Positions 32,215-43,856 are shown, counted from the first letter of the stretch. The stretch: DNA of 64,000 nt from Aplysia californica (GCF_000002075.1 NW_004797639.1:456572-520571), one strand, 5' to 3'. Translations and numbers: made by a program. The notes: generated by a model not told the origin, from the sequence alone.

Positions 32215-33341
32215 AAACTTTTCCGCTGGTTTGCCAATTTTTATCGAAATTGTGTTTTTTAGCTCAACACCTTCTGTGTCCATTAAAAAAACCTTTTCAG
32301 TGTGAATTATATTTTAAAATGTTGATTAAAGGCATATATATAAAAAATGTAAATTGTTAGTTTCCGCCAACTCTGAGGCTTTGTATATATAACCAAACTT
32401 TAGCGGCCCTAACTAATTTTACCTCTGAAACCAGACAACTCCCACCTCACTCAATCCAAATATCTCGACATGTACTCAATTTAAGATAAGATAAGATAAG
32501 ATTTAACTTGATTATCCCAGATGGAAATTTTTCTTGGTTGTACGGGACTGTAAAAACACATGCAGGTATACTTAAAAAATCTAAATTATATATTACTCTC
32601 ATTAAAATTCAACATGAAAAGAGAACTAAAGCTGACAAAATGTACATTATATCACATCAGATGCATCATTCAACCATATGCAGGAATTTGATTACAAGAT
32701 CTGTGGAGTTTTATAATATTCGCAGGTACATATAACTAAGAGCAATACACATTATTATGCTTTTCTGACAATAGCAGATGCTAGATCTATACATGGTAAA
32801 AAACCTCTTTTATATCTTTCTTTCTTTGTTTTTGAGGTACACATCTGCCCCTGCGTGATCTTACAATTTGCGTAGAAAGTGGGTGTGATGGGTCGTCTTA
32901 TTTTTTTAATGTGGTGTTATACATTCTGATTTCATCAGTTCTAGAGATTTTGCTGGCTTTCTTTTAAAATGGTTCTGTCAAATTTTTCTAAGTATTTATC
33001 TTACAATTCTCAGCCCAGCAGCAAATACAAAATAATAACTCGCTTTCAATCATAGAATGGTACAAAAGGGACATAAAATCTTAAATTATCAACACGGAAA
33101 CGTCTTAATTTTCTTAAAAGGAACATTCTTTGATTTACTTTTTCATACACAAGAGCGGCGTGGGGATGCCAGTCAAGTTTGTTACCAATTGTTACTTGTA
33201 AGAGCTTACCACCTCCACTTCCTCATCTTTAAATGGGTAATTCTTTCATCGAAAGCAAGGCAAATGAACAAGCTAGTGGTGATACCAATATGTCCACATG
33301 CCAAAAAATTGACGAGCGCCTGCCACCACGTCATGACACAT
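32215..33341 (+). mobile_element. MITE-1 copy interrupted by a LINE 3' fragment
   Basis: MITE-1 sequence at about 32215-32481 and 33228-33341; between them lies a 3' LINE fragment beginning TAAGATAAGATAAGAT. The right terminus ATTGACGAGCGCCTGCCACC is intact. Confidence 0.75.
32482..33227 (-). mobile_element. LINE 3' fragment with (TTATC)n tail
   Basis: Reverse orientation: TAAGATAAGATAAGATAAGA tail at the left, then TTATCCCAGATGGAAATTTT and ACACATGCAGGTATAC. Shares about 360 bp with 47955-48340. The segment is nested in a MITE-1 copy. Confidence 0.75.
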
Positions 33342-33958
33342 AGGCATCGTGGTGAAATCAGGCGCTCGTCAAAATAATGCAATCGAAGAGACTGACATAA
33401 TAAAGTACTATCTTATCTTATCTTATTTTTCTGTTCGTTTAGCAATTTGTTTTTAAAAAAATTTTTGGGGGACTCAACACCTTATATAGTATAGTCCATT
33501 TAAAAAACACATTTCTGTGTGGATTTTAGTTTTACTGTATGTCAATTTTGGGGCATCTGGAGTTATTGATATCATCTTAAAGCTTGTTCATTTGTCTATC
33601 TTTTGATGTAAATGATACACATGTAACTTGAATAGAAGTCAAAACATTTGCAATTAAAGGAAATTGGGGTCACCTTGTTTCAGAGGTAAAATTAGCGAGA
33701 ACATTTCCGAAAAAGTTTGGTGATTTCCAAAGCTTGAAAGTTCTTGGAAACTGGAAATTTACATTTGTTGAGTGTTTAATCAACGTTTTTCCGCCAAATA
33801 CACCTGGGATATATATAATGTTTTTGAATGGAATAACAGGTGTTGAGCCAAAAAAACAAATTAGAAACAAATTGTCAAACTTGCGGAAAATGGCGATTTC
33901 TTTGATTTCTTTATTTTGCCAAGCGCCTGATTTCTCCACGATGCCTCACATATTGCTT
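33342..33958 (+). mobile_element. MITE-1 copy, with an internal (TTATC)n remnant
   Basis: Left end GCATCGTGGTGAAATCAGGC GCTCGTC, right end CAAGCGCCTGATTTCTCCAC GATGC. ATAATAAAGTACTATCTTAT CTTATC near 33398 is foreign to the family and matches a LINE tail. Confidence 0.75.
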
Positions 33959-34022
33959 TTATAGAATTATTACGATGACCCTTTGTTTTTCCATTATAAT
34001 GTATATTTTGTCTATTTCACAG

Positions 34023-37000
34023 AACTTGCCATCCTGTAGAAATGACTGACTCTACAGAAAAAGAAACATTGCAGCTCGTGACCAACATGTCCCCCTCAAA
34101 GATCACCCAGTATTTTGAGGCTAAAAAGTCTAGAAGAAGAGGTAACGTTTATGGTAATAAGACCGGATACATTTTTAATGTACTGAATTTTCAAGCTTAA
34201 TGAAGATGAAAGCTGTTCTTAAGATTACACGGTATTGTAAAAGTATAGCCTTTGATATATTTTGTACAGTTTTATAATAACATTTAACCCCTTCCATGCC
34301 GCAGATAAATAGGCGGCTCAGGGGTGACCCCACTCTGCCTTCATATAACTTTTTTATTTATGAATATTTCGTCATGAATTTCTGCATGTGCATTCTACAT
34401 TGAACCACGTTTCTATTGATATAATTTTAGGGAGATTTAATTGAGAGATAGATGGAGAAAAGTTGGAGTTAGTAACATGATGCCAAAAACAACACCACCA
34501 AACAACACACATTCGAATAATGGTAACTGAGACCAAAAAAGGGGAATACATGTTGTGTAAGTGTCTGCAGGTAAGAGTGAAGTGACAAGAGGCTTTTATT
34601 CTCCTACCGTATACAACGCTCGTAAAATATATACATGTAAGCCCATCTGTATTCACTGCCGTCTATTTTGTACGGTAGACGTGTTGGATCTAGGTCTAAT
34701 CTTCTCTTTGAGCTAAAATAAAATCTGAATCTGAAGCTTTCAAATGGGGGGAAAATGGTGGTAAACATAAAGAGAAGGTATCTCAATAATAATTACAAGA
34801 TTTTAGCAGTAACCTCCCCTATACAGTCGAACCTGTGTAAGACGGCCACCCATTGTCAAGGAGAAAAGTGGCCGTATAAGACAGGTGGCCGTCTTAGGCA
34901 GGACCGAACAAGATGAAAACAAACCTTTCCTTTCTGAGGTCCCAACCGAAGATGGGCGCATTGTTGTTGTTGTTGTTTTCGCTGTTTTGTTTTTTTTCTT
35001 TTGTTGATGCTTTTGTGCGAGGGTGACAATATAACGAAATGTGTCAGACAAGGAGGACCGAGTGCTATGGTAAAACAAACACATGGGTCGCCACCACTCG
35101 GAGAACGAGGGACGCTTCTGTCACAAGTTCATGTTGGCGTCCTTTGTTACTTTGTTTCAGACTGGATAAACAGTGACCACTCATCTCACTTACAATTTGG
35201 GTATAAGTTCTGGGCGGGGCTTATGGGTTATGAGGGATCACACGCTTACCTCACCAGCATCTGAAAATTTGTTACCTATTGGTCAACAGTGGGAGGGGCC
35301 TATGCAACATGATCGGTTGGAGGGACTACCTAACAACGACAGGTGATTGGATTATGGCGGCTCGCCCACAACGCCTGGGCACAATTTATGACAAAACGTA
35401 ATTGAGTCACTAAGGTGGCCGTCTAAGACAGGGGCTATTGCTTGGTGTGACAGGGGTTAAATTATGGTGGCCGCCGCTGTTTTGGACAGGTGCACGTTTT
35501 ACACAGTTAAATTATATAGAAAAAACACAAGGGGGAATGGAAAGTGGCCCTTTGTACAGGTGGCCGTCAGGACAGGTTCGACTGTAATTGGTATCAGAAC
35601 AACTTCTGTCACAGTCCGTAAATTCTACGGGCCATAGGAACAGCGCTACACTGTTCAAGCCCTAAAGTGAAATCTACCTGCGCAGCAGTGAAGAGGTTAA
35701 AGGGGTTTCTCAAAAGTTAATTTCAATGTGTGGAGGTTTACAGGTTGGTGTGCAACTGTTTATGAAATTTTTCCAAGATGGTAGGCGCGACTTTTAGAAT
35801 ACTCTATCTCAAACAGTTTTCATGTAGCTGGATAAAAAGAAAAGTACTGCTCTGCTTTTGGGGAAATATATTATGCCAATCATTATTTTTAAAAGTTTTT
35901 TTTTGTTTTGTTTTTGTATTTTTAGAAAATCAAAATACTCTCAACAGCAATACGTTCTCGTTTGCTCTGATTCTTACTTTACTTTTACTTTTTCATCCTC
36001 TGTTGCCATTAAGCGTCGAGGGGAGATGCAGTTTTCTATGGTAGGCCAGCTCCGCAGCTCTTTCAGTTGTGATGTTATGTTTTCGTAGGGTTTCCTTGAC
36101 ACCCTCGATCCACCTTTTGCATGGCTTTCCTCTTCCTTTATAGCCTGAGTGTTTGCTGCTGTAGGCTCTCAAGGCTGGCTGGTCAGGTGACATGCGTAAC
36201 AGGTGGCCAAACCATTTTATCCTCTGTCTTTCTTTGTAACGCAGGCAGGACTCAGTGCCGATAGCTGCTCTCACTTCTTCATTTCTCTGCTTGTCTCTTC
36301 TTGTGATGTTAAGGGTTTTGCGGAGACATTTCATTTCGCATGCAGTGATTTTGCTTTCATGGGTTTTGCTTAAGGTCCATGTCTGGCACTGATAACATAA
36401 TGTTGGTATGAATATTGAGGTGATAAGCTGTCTCTTTGTGTCCATGGAGATGTTTGGATGAGATAGAAGAGGTGCGAGCTGGTAGGTGACAGCGTTGGCT
36501 TTTTGAGTTCGCATTTCTATTTGCTCTGATTCTCCTTCCAAATTTCCAGGTGCTGTCAAAGCTGAGAAAAGCAAAGAGGCTGTTATCGAAGCTGGGTCGG
36601 TGTACCTCACTCCAGAGTCGTCTCCGGGCAACACCATCAAAGAAGGGATGGGAAAAGACCCTGAGATCACTCCAGGGCTCTTACATAGCGTTACTGGAAC
36701 TGATGGGAGCACCACACATTCTCAACAAAATGGAATCGTTTCGGATCCACCGAGAGTTCGTCAAAAGTCTAACCCGTCCTCGGCTGGAAAGACTGCTTCA
36801 GAAGTTGGGGGGAGCATTGAAAATTCAAACCCTGCTAGGTGCATTTCATCTTTAGTTGATGACTTAGACTTACAAGTCAACCCTATTCAGGATGTTCCTA
36901 GTACAAAACCTATAGCTTCACCAACTAAATCAAAAAAAGACAATGTTTCAGCATTTTCCGGTGATTCGTCTGTTGCATCTCCATCCATTCCGAGGTCGAA

Positions 37001-40000
37001 ACTCAGGAAAAGTGCTAAATCTGGACAGTCCATGGCTTCAGCAGGTTCAGAACCTGTCAAACCGAAGCCTGGAAGAAGAAAGTAAGGATTGTAAATTGTG
37101 TACTGTATATTTTGTATTGTGTTAGTGTGTTTAATATAATTTTGTTGCTATTTTTCTGATATCATGTACTTTAATTGTTAATGATAGGAATGCAGGGCTG
37201 TTGGAAAGTCTCTAATCCTGATTTTCTCCATGAATTATTAAAAAACAACAACTACCATTTGACTTATTCAGTTAAGTAGTCATATAAACATTTTTTGGTT
37301 GGATTTGAAACTGAATTCCCTGTGAAAGGTATTCTGAAAATCATATGTTAAGCCGCAAAATCAGGATCACAGAGGAAGGTGAAGAAGCTGTAGGGAGTAG
37401 AGGACATGAATTAGCTGCATATGAAACTTTCACATCAGTGTGTATCTTGGACACGGTGTTCATTATCTTTTATTTCATAGATCAGGAGGTCGGCAAGCGT
37501 TTTGGTTTGTTTTATTTTCTTCTTCTTTGTCTTCTCTACTTTTATTATTAACTGTTTTCCTTCTTTTAATGTCATTTCTGTTATTGTTTGATCCACAGAA
37601 AAAATGTTGTGGCCCAAGTGAATACTATAACAGACTATTTCCCAGTGCGACGCAGTAGTCGGCAAACTAAATCAGAGATTGAGGTATCTGACATCATAGA
37701 GTCTTGTCAATTAACATTGGACTGATTAAAATATGGTTGCCTTCAAAGCAATACTGTCAAACCTGTGCAAAACGGCCACCCATTGTCAAGGAGAAAAAGA
37801 ACCGTATAACACAGGTGGTCGTCTTAGGCAGGACTGGTCCAAATGAAGAAAGCAACTCATTCTCTTCCGAGTTCCAAACCGGGGATGATCTCAGACTTTC
37901 GACTGCCGTAAGGCTAATTCTGAAGGGTTTTTATTTTCTTTTGAAAAAGGGGGGTGGGTGGTGTAAGAAGGGTTTTTAGTGTTGTTTTGATGGTAAAACA
38001 AACACACGGTCGCCACCACTCAGAGAACGAGCGACGCTTCTGTCGCAAATTCATGTCAAAGTCCATTGTTACTTTGTCACAGATTAAGTAAACAAAACAG
38101 TGAACAGTCTCCTCGCACACGATTTGTGCACGAGTAAGTTGTTGGCGGGGCTTATAGGTTATGACAGATCACTCTACCCTCACAAGCAGTTGACAATTTA
38201 TTGTTAGGCCTACCCATTGGTGAACCTGGGTAAACATTCATTGGGGGTACTAACAATAACGACGGGTGAATGAATTATGAGGGCCCGTACACAGCGTGAG
38301 GGGCTGATTCCAAATTTTTAACAAAGCGTTGGGCAACGCGTGATCACACCTGGCCACCTGATGCAGGTAAATTTGACAATGGGTTGATAAAATAAGGTGA
38401 CCGTGGGCGTGTTGGACAGGTGTCCGTTTTACACAGTTAAATTATATTATGTAGAAAAAACGCAAAGGGGGAATGGAAAGTGGCCGTTCGTACAGATGGC
38501 CATCATGGCAGGTTCGACTGTATTTCATTCCTATTGCCTGGCATAATGTTCTGCAAGTGTTTGATGGAAAAACTATTGCCCATGATATTGCATTAATTAT
38601 ATGCGTTACTGTAAAAGAAACCGCTCTAGTTTCTGGTAAGGAAGAAGCAGTTCATACATTTTAACGTCTAATATGGCTGCACCAGGATCAGAGGATCCTG
38701 AAAAAGCCCGGCAAAAAATCATTCTTGGGAGATTTTGTTAGGACCAGATTATATTCTTGGCCCTCAGTGAGTACATTAACCCCCTGCACTGTACAGTTTA
38801 AAATTTTAAAAGATATGCGAAGATAGTATCATTACCAAACTTTTTACAGATATCCATAGATGGTGTCATCACCAAACTTCTATGCTTCTGCATTTCTGCA
38901 TTGTTTATGAATATGTAATTTTACAACAAACTTCTGGAATAATTTGAAGTTGTTTAGGGAAGAGGCTAGCCGTACTTATTCTTAATATGATGGCGATGGC
39001 TAGACTGACCATTTACAAAAAATAGGCCTACTGAATTGTAAATATACATTTTTAGTTTAGTGTGCAGTACCTAAAGTATTTGTATTTGAGACGAAACCAG
39101 GTGCCTAAATGACAGTGCATGTATTTTAAACCTCCTGTTTTCTAATGTTAATAGGGCCTAAAATAAGTACGGCTAGACTGGCAGACTTCTTGTCTAGCCG
39201 TTCTTAAGTACGGGTAGACTGTCAGGCTAGCCGTACTTAATATTGATGGCTGAATTGTAAATGAAATTTTTAGTTTGCAATGCCTAAAGTATTTGTATTT
39301 CAGACAAAACCAAAAGGTGCCTTACTGACTTGCATGTATTTGAACCTGAATAATTACTAGATCTAGATCTAATGAGACCTGTGTACTTAACAGGCTTGAG
39401 TCGATTGGGCCAAACCTAGATCTAAGTATGGCTAGACTGGCAGTCTAGCCGTACTTAAGTACTGCTAGACTCTCAATCTAGCCGTACTTAAGTACGGCTA
39501 GCCACTTCGTTTGTTTAGTTCTAAATGGAAACAGATGATAAAACCAGTCATTCTTGCAAAAAAAATTTTAGTGATCATCAAAAATAGATTGTCTTTGAGT
39601 TTTTGGGTGGTTTTTTGTTTGCCTTTATAGAGACATTTCTGTTGAAATTTTCTTTGTACAGAGTAAGAATACTTAATACTATATTATTTATCGTTACCAT
39701 GTGGCAACTGGTTTTTTACATTATGGTGTTATAATTTTTATTAGGTTGCTGACTAGGTTTGTAAATATTCTTTTTTATGAGTGCCAATTTTAGTCACATG
39801 GTCTGGAATTTGGGAGGGGGGGGGAGTGTTGCATGTATGCGTACTTCTTTGCATCTTTTTATTTAGTTTGTTTTCTGGTTTTGCTTACAGTAAGAGTTAG
39901 AGGCAACCCAAATTCCAAATTGTTGGAGTTCTGTGCTTGTGCTCATCTGGTAAAACATTTTTTCCTTTCTTTTTTTTCAGAAGGAGAAACATTCCCTACT

Positions 40001-42396
40001 GGAGAAGCTGATATTGTCCAAGTGTGAAGATGGATTAAAGGTATTTATTTTTCAGTAGTTCATCTAATTCACCATTTATATGTCTTAGAGGTCACAATGA
40101 TAGTAAGAAAGAAGCCCATAAGCCAGTTGGAAAGACTTTTACTGAAACATTTTCGCTGTTCTTGCAGATCTGCTTAGAATGGTTTGAATTTATTGCTTGC
40201 TGAAAAGTGTGTGTGAAGGGTTTGGAGGTAGGTTACTTGTCTATGCCCACCATCTTGACAAGCTGCATTTATGGAGAGTCTAGTTTTTTGTTTTGTTTCG
40301 AAAAGCTGGCAGCCGTGTATTGATTTTTACATTTTTACATGCCTCCCCCCTCCCCCTCCCCTTCTCTTCACAAAATTTGGACTGCATAAATTTACGGTTT
40401 TTAGTCCACAGAAATATATCATTTTTTAAACTGTCTTTCTAGATTTCAGTGTTGACACTTGTCTTTAACTCAGTCCAACTTTAAATCATAAGTGGGCCCA
40501 TTTTGAGAAGTTTTGTATTTCCTGTGTGTTTTAACATTTTTATAAAAATTTCTTTTGTTGGGTTTGATCGGAGAATAAGAAAGTTTGAGTGTATGAAAAC
40601 CTCTGCTGAAAAAATGACATTAGTTGCAGGAAAAATATTGGAGAAATCTACCTTTTCTTCACGTTTTCAACTGCTTTTCCTTCATGTATTCATTTGGAGT
40701 ACTCCCGTTCTTTCTAAGATGTAACTATATCCATTTCTGAGGAAGTTGGTATTGATTGACAAAATGGAATGGAGCTAACAATAGGTCAAAGCAAGCTGGC
40801 AAAAATTTAAAATTGTGACTAATGTAATTTTTCCTGTGCTCTTCACATGTTAACTCTTTTAGGACGTAGCAGATAGATATACATGACAGCAGCAGACCAC
40901 AGGCAATGTTGTGGCACATTTGGAACCATCATACACACAAATCAGAGGCACCAATGTATGCAGATTTCATAGTATGCATGCACATTCTTACCTGCCGTTT
41001 AAATTACAGACACCGAAAACAACTGAAAAATATGTTTAATTATAGATTAATTATAAAGAAGTTATTCTGCCTTATGAAAGTGCCCCAAAACAAGGCATCT
41101 TCAAGTGTAGTGGGATGACCACAATAGATGTCCTCAATGAATTAAACTGGTTTACGACCAAGCCGCTGTAGGTGATTTCCACATTTCCTTCCTCTCCTAC
41201 AGATACAAGACTTTGACAACAAAGGTAGAGGAGTGGTGGCTACGAAAAATTTTGACAAAGGTGATTTTGTTGTGGAGTATGCCGGAGATCTTCTGGATAT
41301 ACCAACAGCCAGAGAGAAAGAATTGGAGTATGGAAAGAATCCTGAAATTGGATGCTACATGTACTTTTTCAAATGTGGAGAAAAGCAGTACTGGTGAGTG
41401 TGCCTTTGTCTATACAGTGGAACTCGGATTCAACGAGGTCGCCGGGTCTGAACTAAAACCTCATTAAATCCGAGTTTTCGTTATAGCAAACATGAGGTTT
41501 TGTGAAGATAATTACGGGCACCGAGCAAGTGATGTATAAAGAGAAGTAACAAGTAGCGCCTGAAATGCCTGCATATTATAAGCTGTGCAAAAAAAGGACC
41601 AATTGGTTCAAATGCACGCCTGTGTCGTCTCAATTGTTTGCCAAAAAGTTGTGTTGCTGTGTAGAGCCTCGCATATGGCAACTTTTCATTCCATACACCA
41701 GCGCACAATTCATTACGTAGATCTATGTCAAGGCTAGCTTATCATTGTAATAATGATCAGTTGCCGGGGGGAAAAAAGACTGACGCTTTTGTATCTGCGA
41801 CGTTCCATGCCCGGAGCGCTGATCCCGTTCAAATGTAGGCTAGGTGCTCTTCAAGTCAATAGTTCCCTAAATTCCACAATTGAAATCTTTGAGATATTTC
41901 TGTATATGACACAAAACTATACACATTTACGGTTGAAAATTTTGCAAAACTCAAACTGGAAGCTTAGAAAACTTGAGGAATGTTCCGTATAAAGAGATGC
42001 ACCCTTTCTAAATAAAAAATTTTTTCCAGACAATGGCATTCTTGGTATGGAGTCTACTCGTGGATGGAAAACTACAAGAGCTTTCTATGGCTAATTTTTC
42101 AGAGGGCGAGAGAACACATTTTTATTGATTTCACGGGTCACGAAATGTTATCTTAGTTTTTAATTAATTTTTTTTTCGTTCCCAGTGTGGATGCCACTGC
42201 TGAGAGTGATCGCCTGGGTCGCCTGCTTAACCATACCCGCGAGGGCAACTGTTGCACCCGCGCCCTGATGGTGGAGGGGATCCCTCGCCTCATCCTGGTC
42301 GCACAGCGCGACATCAAGGCGGGCGAGGAACTCAGCTACGACTACGGCGATCGTAGCAAAGCAGCGTTGGAGGCCCACCCGTGGCTTAAGTCTTAG
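34023..42396 (+). CDS. KMT5A: KMT5A/SETD8/PR-Set7 histone H4K20 monomethyltransferase (gene-level entry)
   Basis: Monomethylates histone H4 lysine 20 in the nucleus, in S/G2-M control and chromatin compaction. Coding exons: 34042-34141, 36550-37081, 37599-37683, 39981-40040, 41203-41393, 42186-42396. All phases agree and the CDS is 1179 nt (392 residues plus stop); human KMT5A is 393. The N-terminal half is basic, S/P/K-rich and disordered. The SET domain shows GRGV, FVVEYAGDL, GCYMYFF, YCVDATAESDRLGRLLNH, GNC, EELSYDYGDRS and the terminal AHPWLKS. A PIP-degron-like QVNTITDYFPVRRSSR is in exon 3. The coding start is preceded by a 3' splice site (CAG at 34020-34022), so an untranslated exon lies upstream. 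Head-to-head with sno. Confidence 0.96.
34042..34141 (+). CDS. KMT5A: KMT5A coding exon 1
   Basis: 100 nt, ends phase 1, donor GTAACG. Encodes MTDSTEKETLQLVTNMSPSK then ITQYFEAKKSRRR. SPSKITQYF resembles the first PIP-like motif of human SETD8 (QSKIYSYMSP) but lacks the TD pair of a strong degron. The first ATG after the upstream acceptor is used as the start. Confidence 0.85.
34824..35584 (+). mobile_element. TA-flanked TIR element (pogo/Tigger-like), copy 1
   Basis: 761 bp, CAGTCGAACCTGTGTAAGAC at the left and (reverse complement) CAGTCGAACCTGTCCTGAC at the right, flanked by TA. No transposase frame. Lies in KMT5A intron 1. A same-orientation relative is at 37754-38520. Confidence 0.85.
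35970..36540 (-). mobile_element. LINE fragment, RT C-terminal region
   Basis: Reverse strand to KMT5A, ending next to the exon 2 acceptor. Encodes ..MRTQKANAVTYQLAPLLSHP, SIFIPTLCYQCQTWTLSKTH, CEMKCLRKTLNITRRDKQRN, RIKWFGHLLRMSPDQPALRA and GRGKPCKRWIEGVKETLRKH, the classic C-terminal domain of non-LTR retrotransposon ORF2. Open for about 180 codons. Confidence 0.9.
36550..37081 (+). CDS. KMT5A: KMT5A coding exon 2 (disordered region)
   Basis: 532 nt, phase 1 to 2, acceptor TTCCAG, donor GTAAGG. Encodes an S/P/K/E-rich stretch from GAVKAEKSKEAVIEAGSVYL to SEPVKPKPGRRK. No fold; basic C-terminal part. An antisense LINE fragment ends within a few tens of bases of its acceptor. Confidence 0.88.
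37599..37683 (+). CDS. KMT5A: KMT5A coding exon 3 (PIP-degron-like motif)
   Basis: 85 nt, phase 2 to 0. Encodes KKNVVAQVNTITDYFPVRRS then SRQTKSEIE. Aligns with human QNRKLTDFYPVRRSSRKSKA, the PCNA-dependent CRL4-Cdt2 degron: same spacing of Q, hydrophobic, T-D and aromatic pair, with downstream basic residues. Confidence 0.93.
37754..38520 (+). mobile_element. TA-flanked TIR element (pogo/Tigger-like), copy 2
   Basis: 767 bp, CTGTCAAACCTGTGCAAAAC left, right end ..GGCAGGTTCGACTG, flanked by TA. Shares internal CGGTCGCCACCACTC and CGACGCTTCTGTC with copy 1. Lies in KMT5A intron 3. Confidence 0.85.
38955..39505. repeat. alternating palindrome block (TAAGTACGGCTAGAC)
   Basis: At least eight copies of CTAGCCGTACTTA or its reverse, many paired head-to-head as hairpins such as AGTATGGCTAGACTGGCAGT CTAGCCGTACTT. 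It also contains a direct duplication of about 110 bp (39048-39150 against 39244-39355: CCTAAAGTATTTGTATTT..). Lies in KMT5A intron 3. Confidence 0.88.
39981..40040 (+). CDS. KMT5A: KMT5A coding exon 4
   Basis: 20 codons, phase 0/0: KEKHSLLEKLILSKCEDGLK, corresponding to human SEERKRIDELIESGKEEGMK, the helix before the SET domain. Strong polypyrimidine tract and TTTCAG acceptor. Confidence 0.9.
41203..41393 (+). CDS. KMT5A: KMT5A coding exon 5 (SET domain, first half)
   Basis: 191 nt, phase 0 to 2. Encodes IQDFDNKGRGVVATKNFDKG then DFVVEYAGDLLDIPTAREKE and GCYMYFFKCGEKQYC. Human: GKGRGVIATKQFSRGDFVVE, YHGDL, GCYMYYF. Confidence 0.96.
41416..41485 (+). repeat. solo end of a Tigger-like element
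   Basis: CAGTGGAACTCGGATTCAAC followed by CCTCATTAAATCCGAGTTTT CG, preceded by TA. The matching far end was not found before KMT5A exon 6. Confidence 0.4.
42186..42396 (+). CDS. KMT5A: KMT5A coding exon 6 (SET domain, C-terminal half, stop)
   Basis: 211 nt including TAG. Encodes VDATAESDRLGRLLNHTREG NC.. and AGEELSYDYGDRSKAALEAH PWLKS. SET catalytic/cofactor motifs NH(S/T)..GNC and ELxYDYGDRS are intact. GC-rich exon in AT-rich surroundings. Confidence 0.97.
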
Positions 42397-43088
42397 TAAA
42401 GCGCTAGTGCTAGCTCTTTCAGACAATAATGAAATGGTCCCATTTTGAAAAATAGTCTCAGTGAATTAATGCTGCTCACTCTCAGTTAGGAGCTGTATTA
42501 ACCACAACTCATACTGCTCGTTCTCACATAACGCACACACATATACACAGATTTATGCACACAAAGACACATAACTCACACACATACGCGCACACACATA
42601 CGCACACACACACACCTCCTTCCCTCGTGAATAACAACTTCCAGTGAGGCAAACAAGCTATTTCGAGACTGATCTCTTTCACTCTCCATTATGACCTTTA
42701 TCGTGGACAAGTAAAATGGAGATGTAGTACAGAGGGAGGGACCACTTCATACATTGAGAGGCTTTTTACTCCACGAGGTTGTCTTGCCACTCTGAGAAAT
42801 TGTCTCAACAAGAATTTTATCCCAATACATGTTTTGATCTTTTACTCAGTTAACTAAAATTTGCAAATTTGATGTTGTGGTGAAAGTCTTGTCATTGATA
42901 TCATATTTCATGGATGTTTTTCTAGGGTTTTTTGTTTTAGAATTTATTAACCTCAATGTTTGCCAATACCTCAACAATGGTGTGATCTCCTGATTCTGCT
43001 TCCTCTTCATCTCCTTCCTCTACGACGGTCATTGAGGATGAATCGAGTAGGTTATGGGAGGCCACTTCTGGTAAGGTCCAACTTCTGT

Positions 43089-43091
<3 letters not shown>

Positions 43092-43136
<45 letters not shown>

Positions 43137-43200
43137 ACTTCATCTCTCTCTCTCTGTCTCTCCATCTCTTTCTCTCTGTCTCTCTCTCTCTCCTGCCAGT
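43092..43200 (+). repeat. (TC)n microsatellite
   Basis: Long CT dinucleotide run followed by degenerate CTCTCTGTCTC sequence. Frames reading LSLSLS or EREREK here are artefacts. Confidence 0.95.
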
Positions 43201-43856
43201 CCCTCTCCCTCTGTCACTCTCTCACTGTTTATCCATTTTCATTTATTCAAGAAAATCTGGGAGGTTGTAATATTTTCCCTATTTCCATTTTCCTTTTCCG
43301 GTGCCTTAAATGGGCAGTGTCCTAAAAGTAGGATGATGTCACTGTACCTGATTTTGGCAGCTGTGTGGGAGATCTATTGTGGTTCCCCCAATCCCTAGGG
43401 TGAATCTAGTCATGTGGGTCAGCGGTTGTGAAAAAATTAGAATGGAGATTTTTGTGCTGCACATAATTGCTTGGTATAATTATAATGAAATACATCCCAA
43501 CAAGGAGTAAGTGAGTGGATCTAATCCAGTGGTTAGAGGCTGTGACAGATAAGGAATGGACAGTTGGATGCCCGTAATTTCTTGGTTTGATAGTTAAATA
43601 CATCTCAACAAGGGGAAGCCATCTCTTTTATGTACACTTTTCTGAAAATTTACTTTCTACCCCTCCTGATTTTTTTTTTCTTGTAGTTGTAGGCCAGATG
43701 AGTTTAAATTTTGTTTTCTTGACTGTTGAGGGTGCCTTCTATTTCAAACCTTAAAAGCATTTAATATAGCAAAAACTTGTGAAATCAAAATGTCTAGGGT
43801 TGATAGGCTTATATACAGTTGCACATGAATGGAGATTTGTTAGTTGTTATATAGAT

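Larger units (their letters stand above)
28000..34022. other. sno-KMT5A divergent intergenic region
   Basis: Spacer between the proposed sno start and the KMT5A coding start. It holds the assembly gap (28949-29582), inverted repeats around it, a repeat family copy (29772-29935), a GTGTCAC empty site (30211-30217), a (CA)n run near 30390-30410, decayed transposon-like sequence (31080-31750) and MITE copies (32215-33958). Both genes' promoters should lie here, but no TATA or Inr could be assigned. Confidence 0.5.

Noticed and set aside
36550-36855. Plus-strand frame MLSKLRKAKRLLSKLG..
   Set aside because: Wrong frame of KMT5A exon 2; the phase-consistent frame gives the disordered S/P/K-rich region.
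42160-42426. 88-codon minus-strand frame
   Set aside because: Antisense of KMT5A exon 6.
42960-43325. LSLSLS-rich frame
   Set aside because: Translation of the (TC)n microsatellite.
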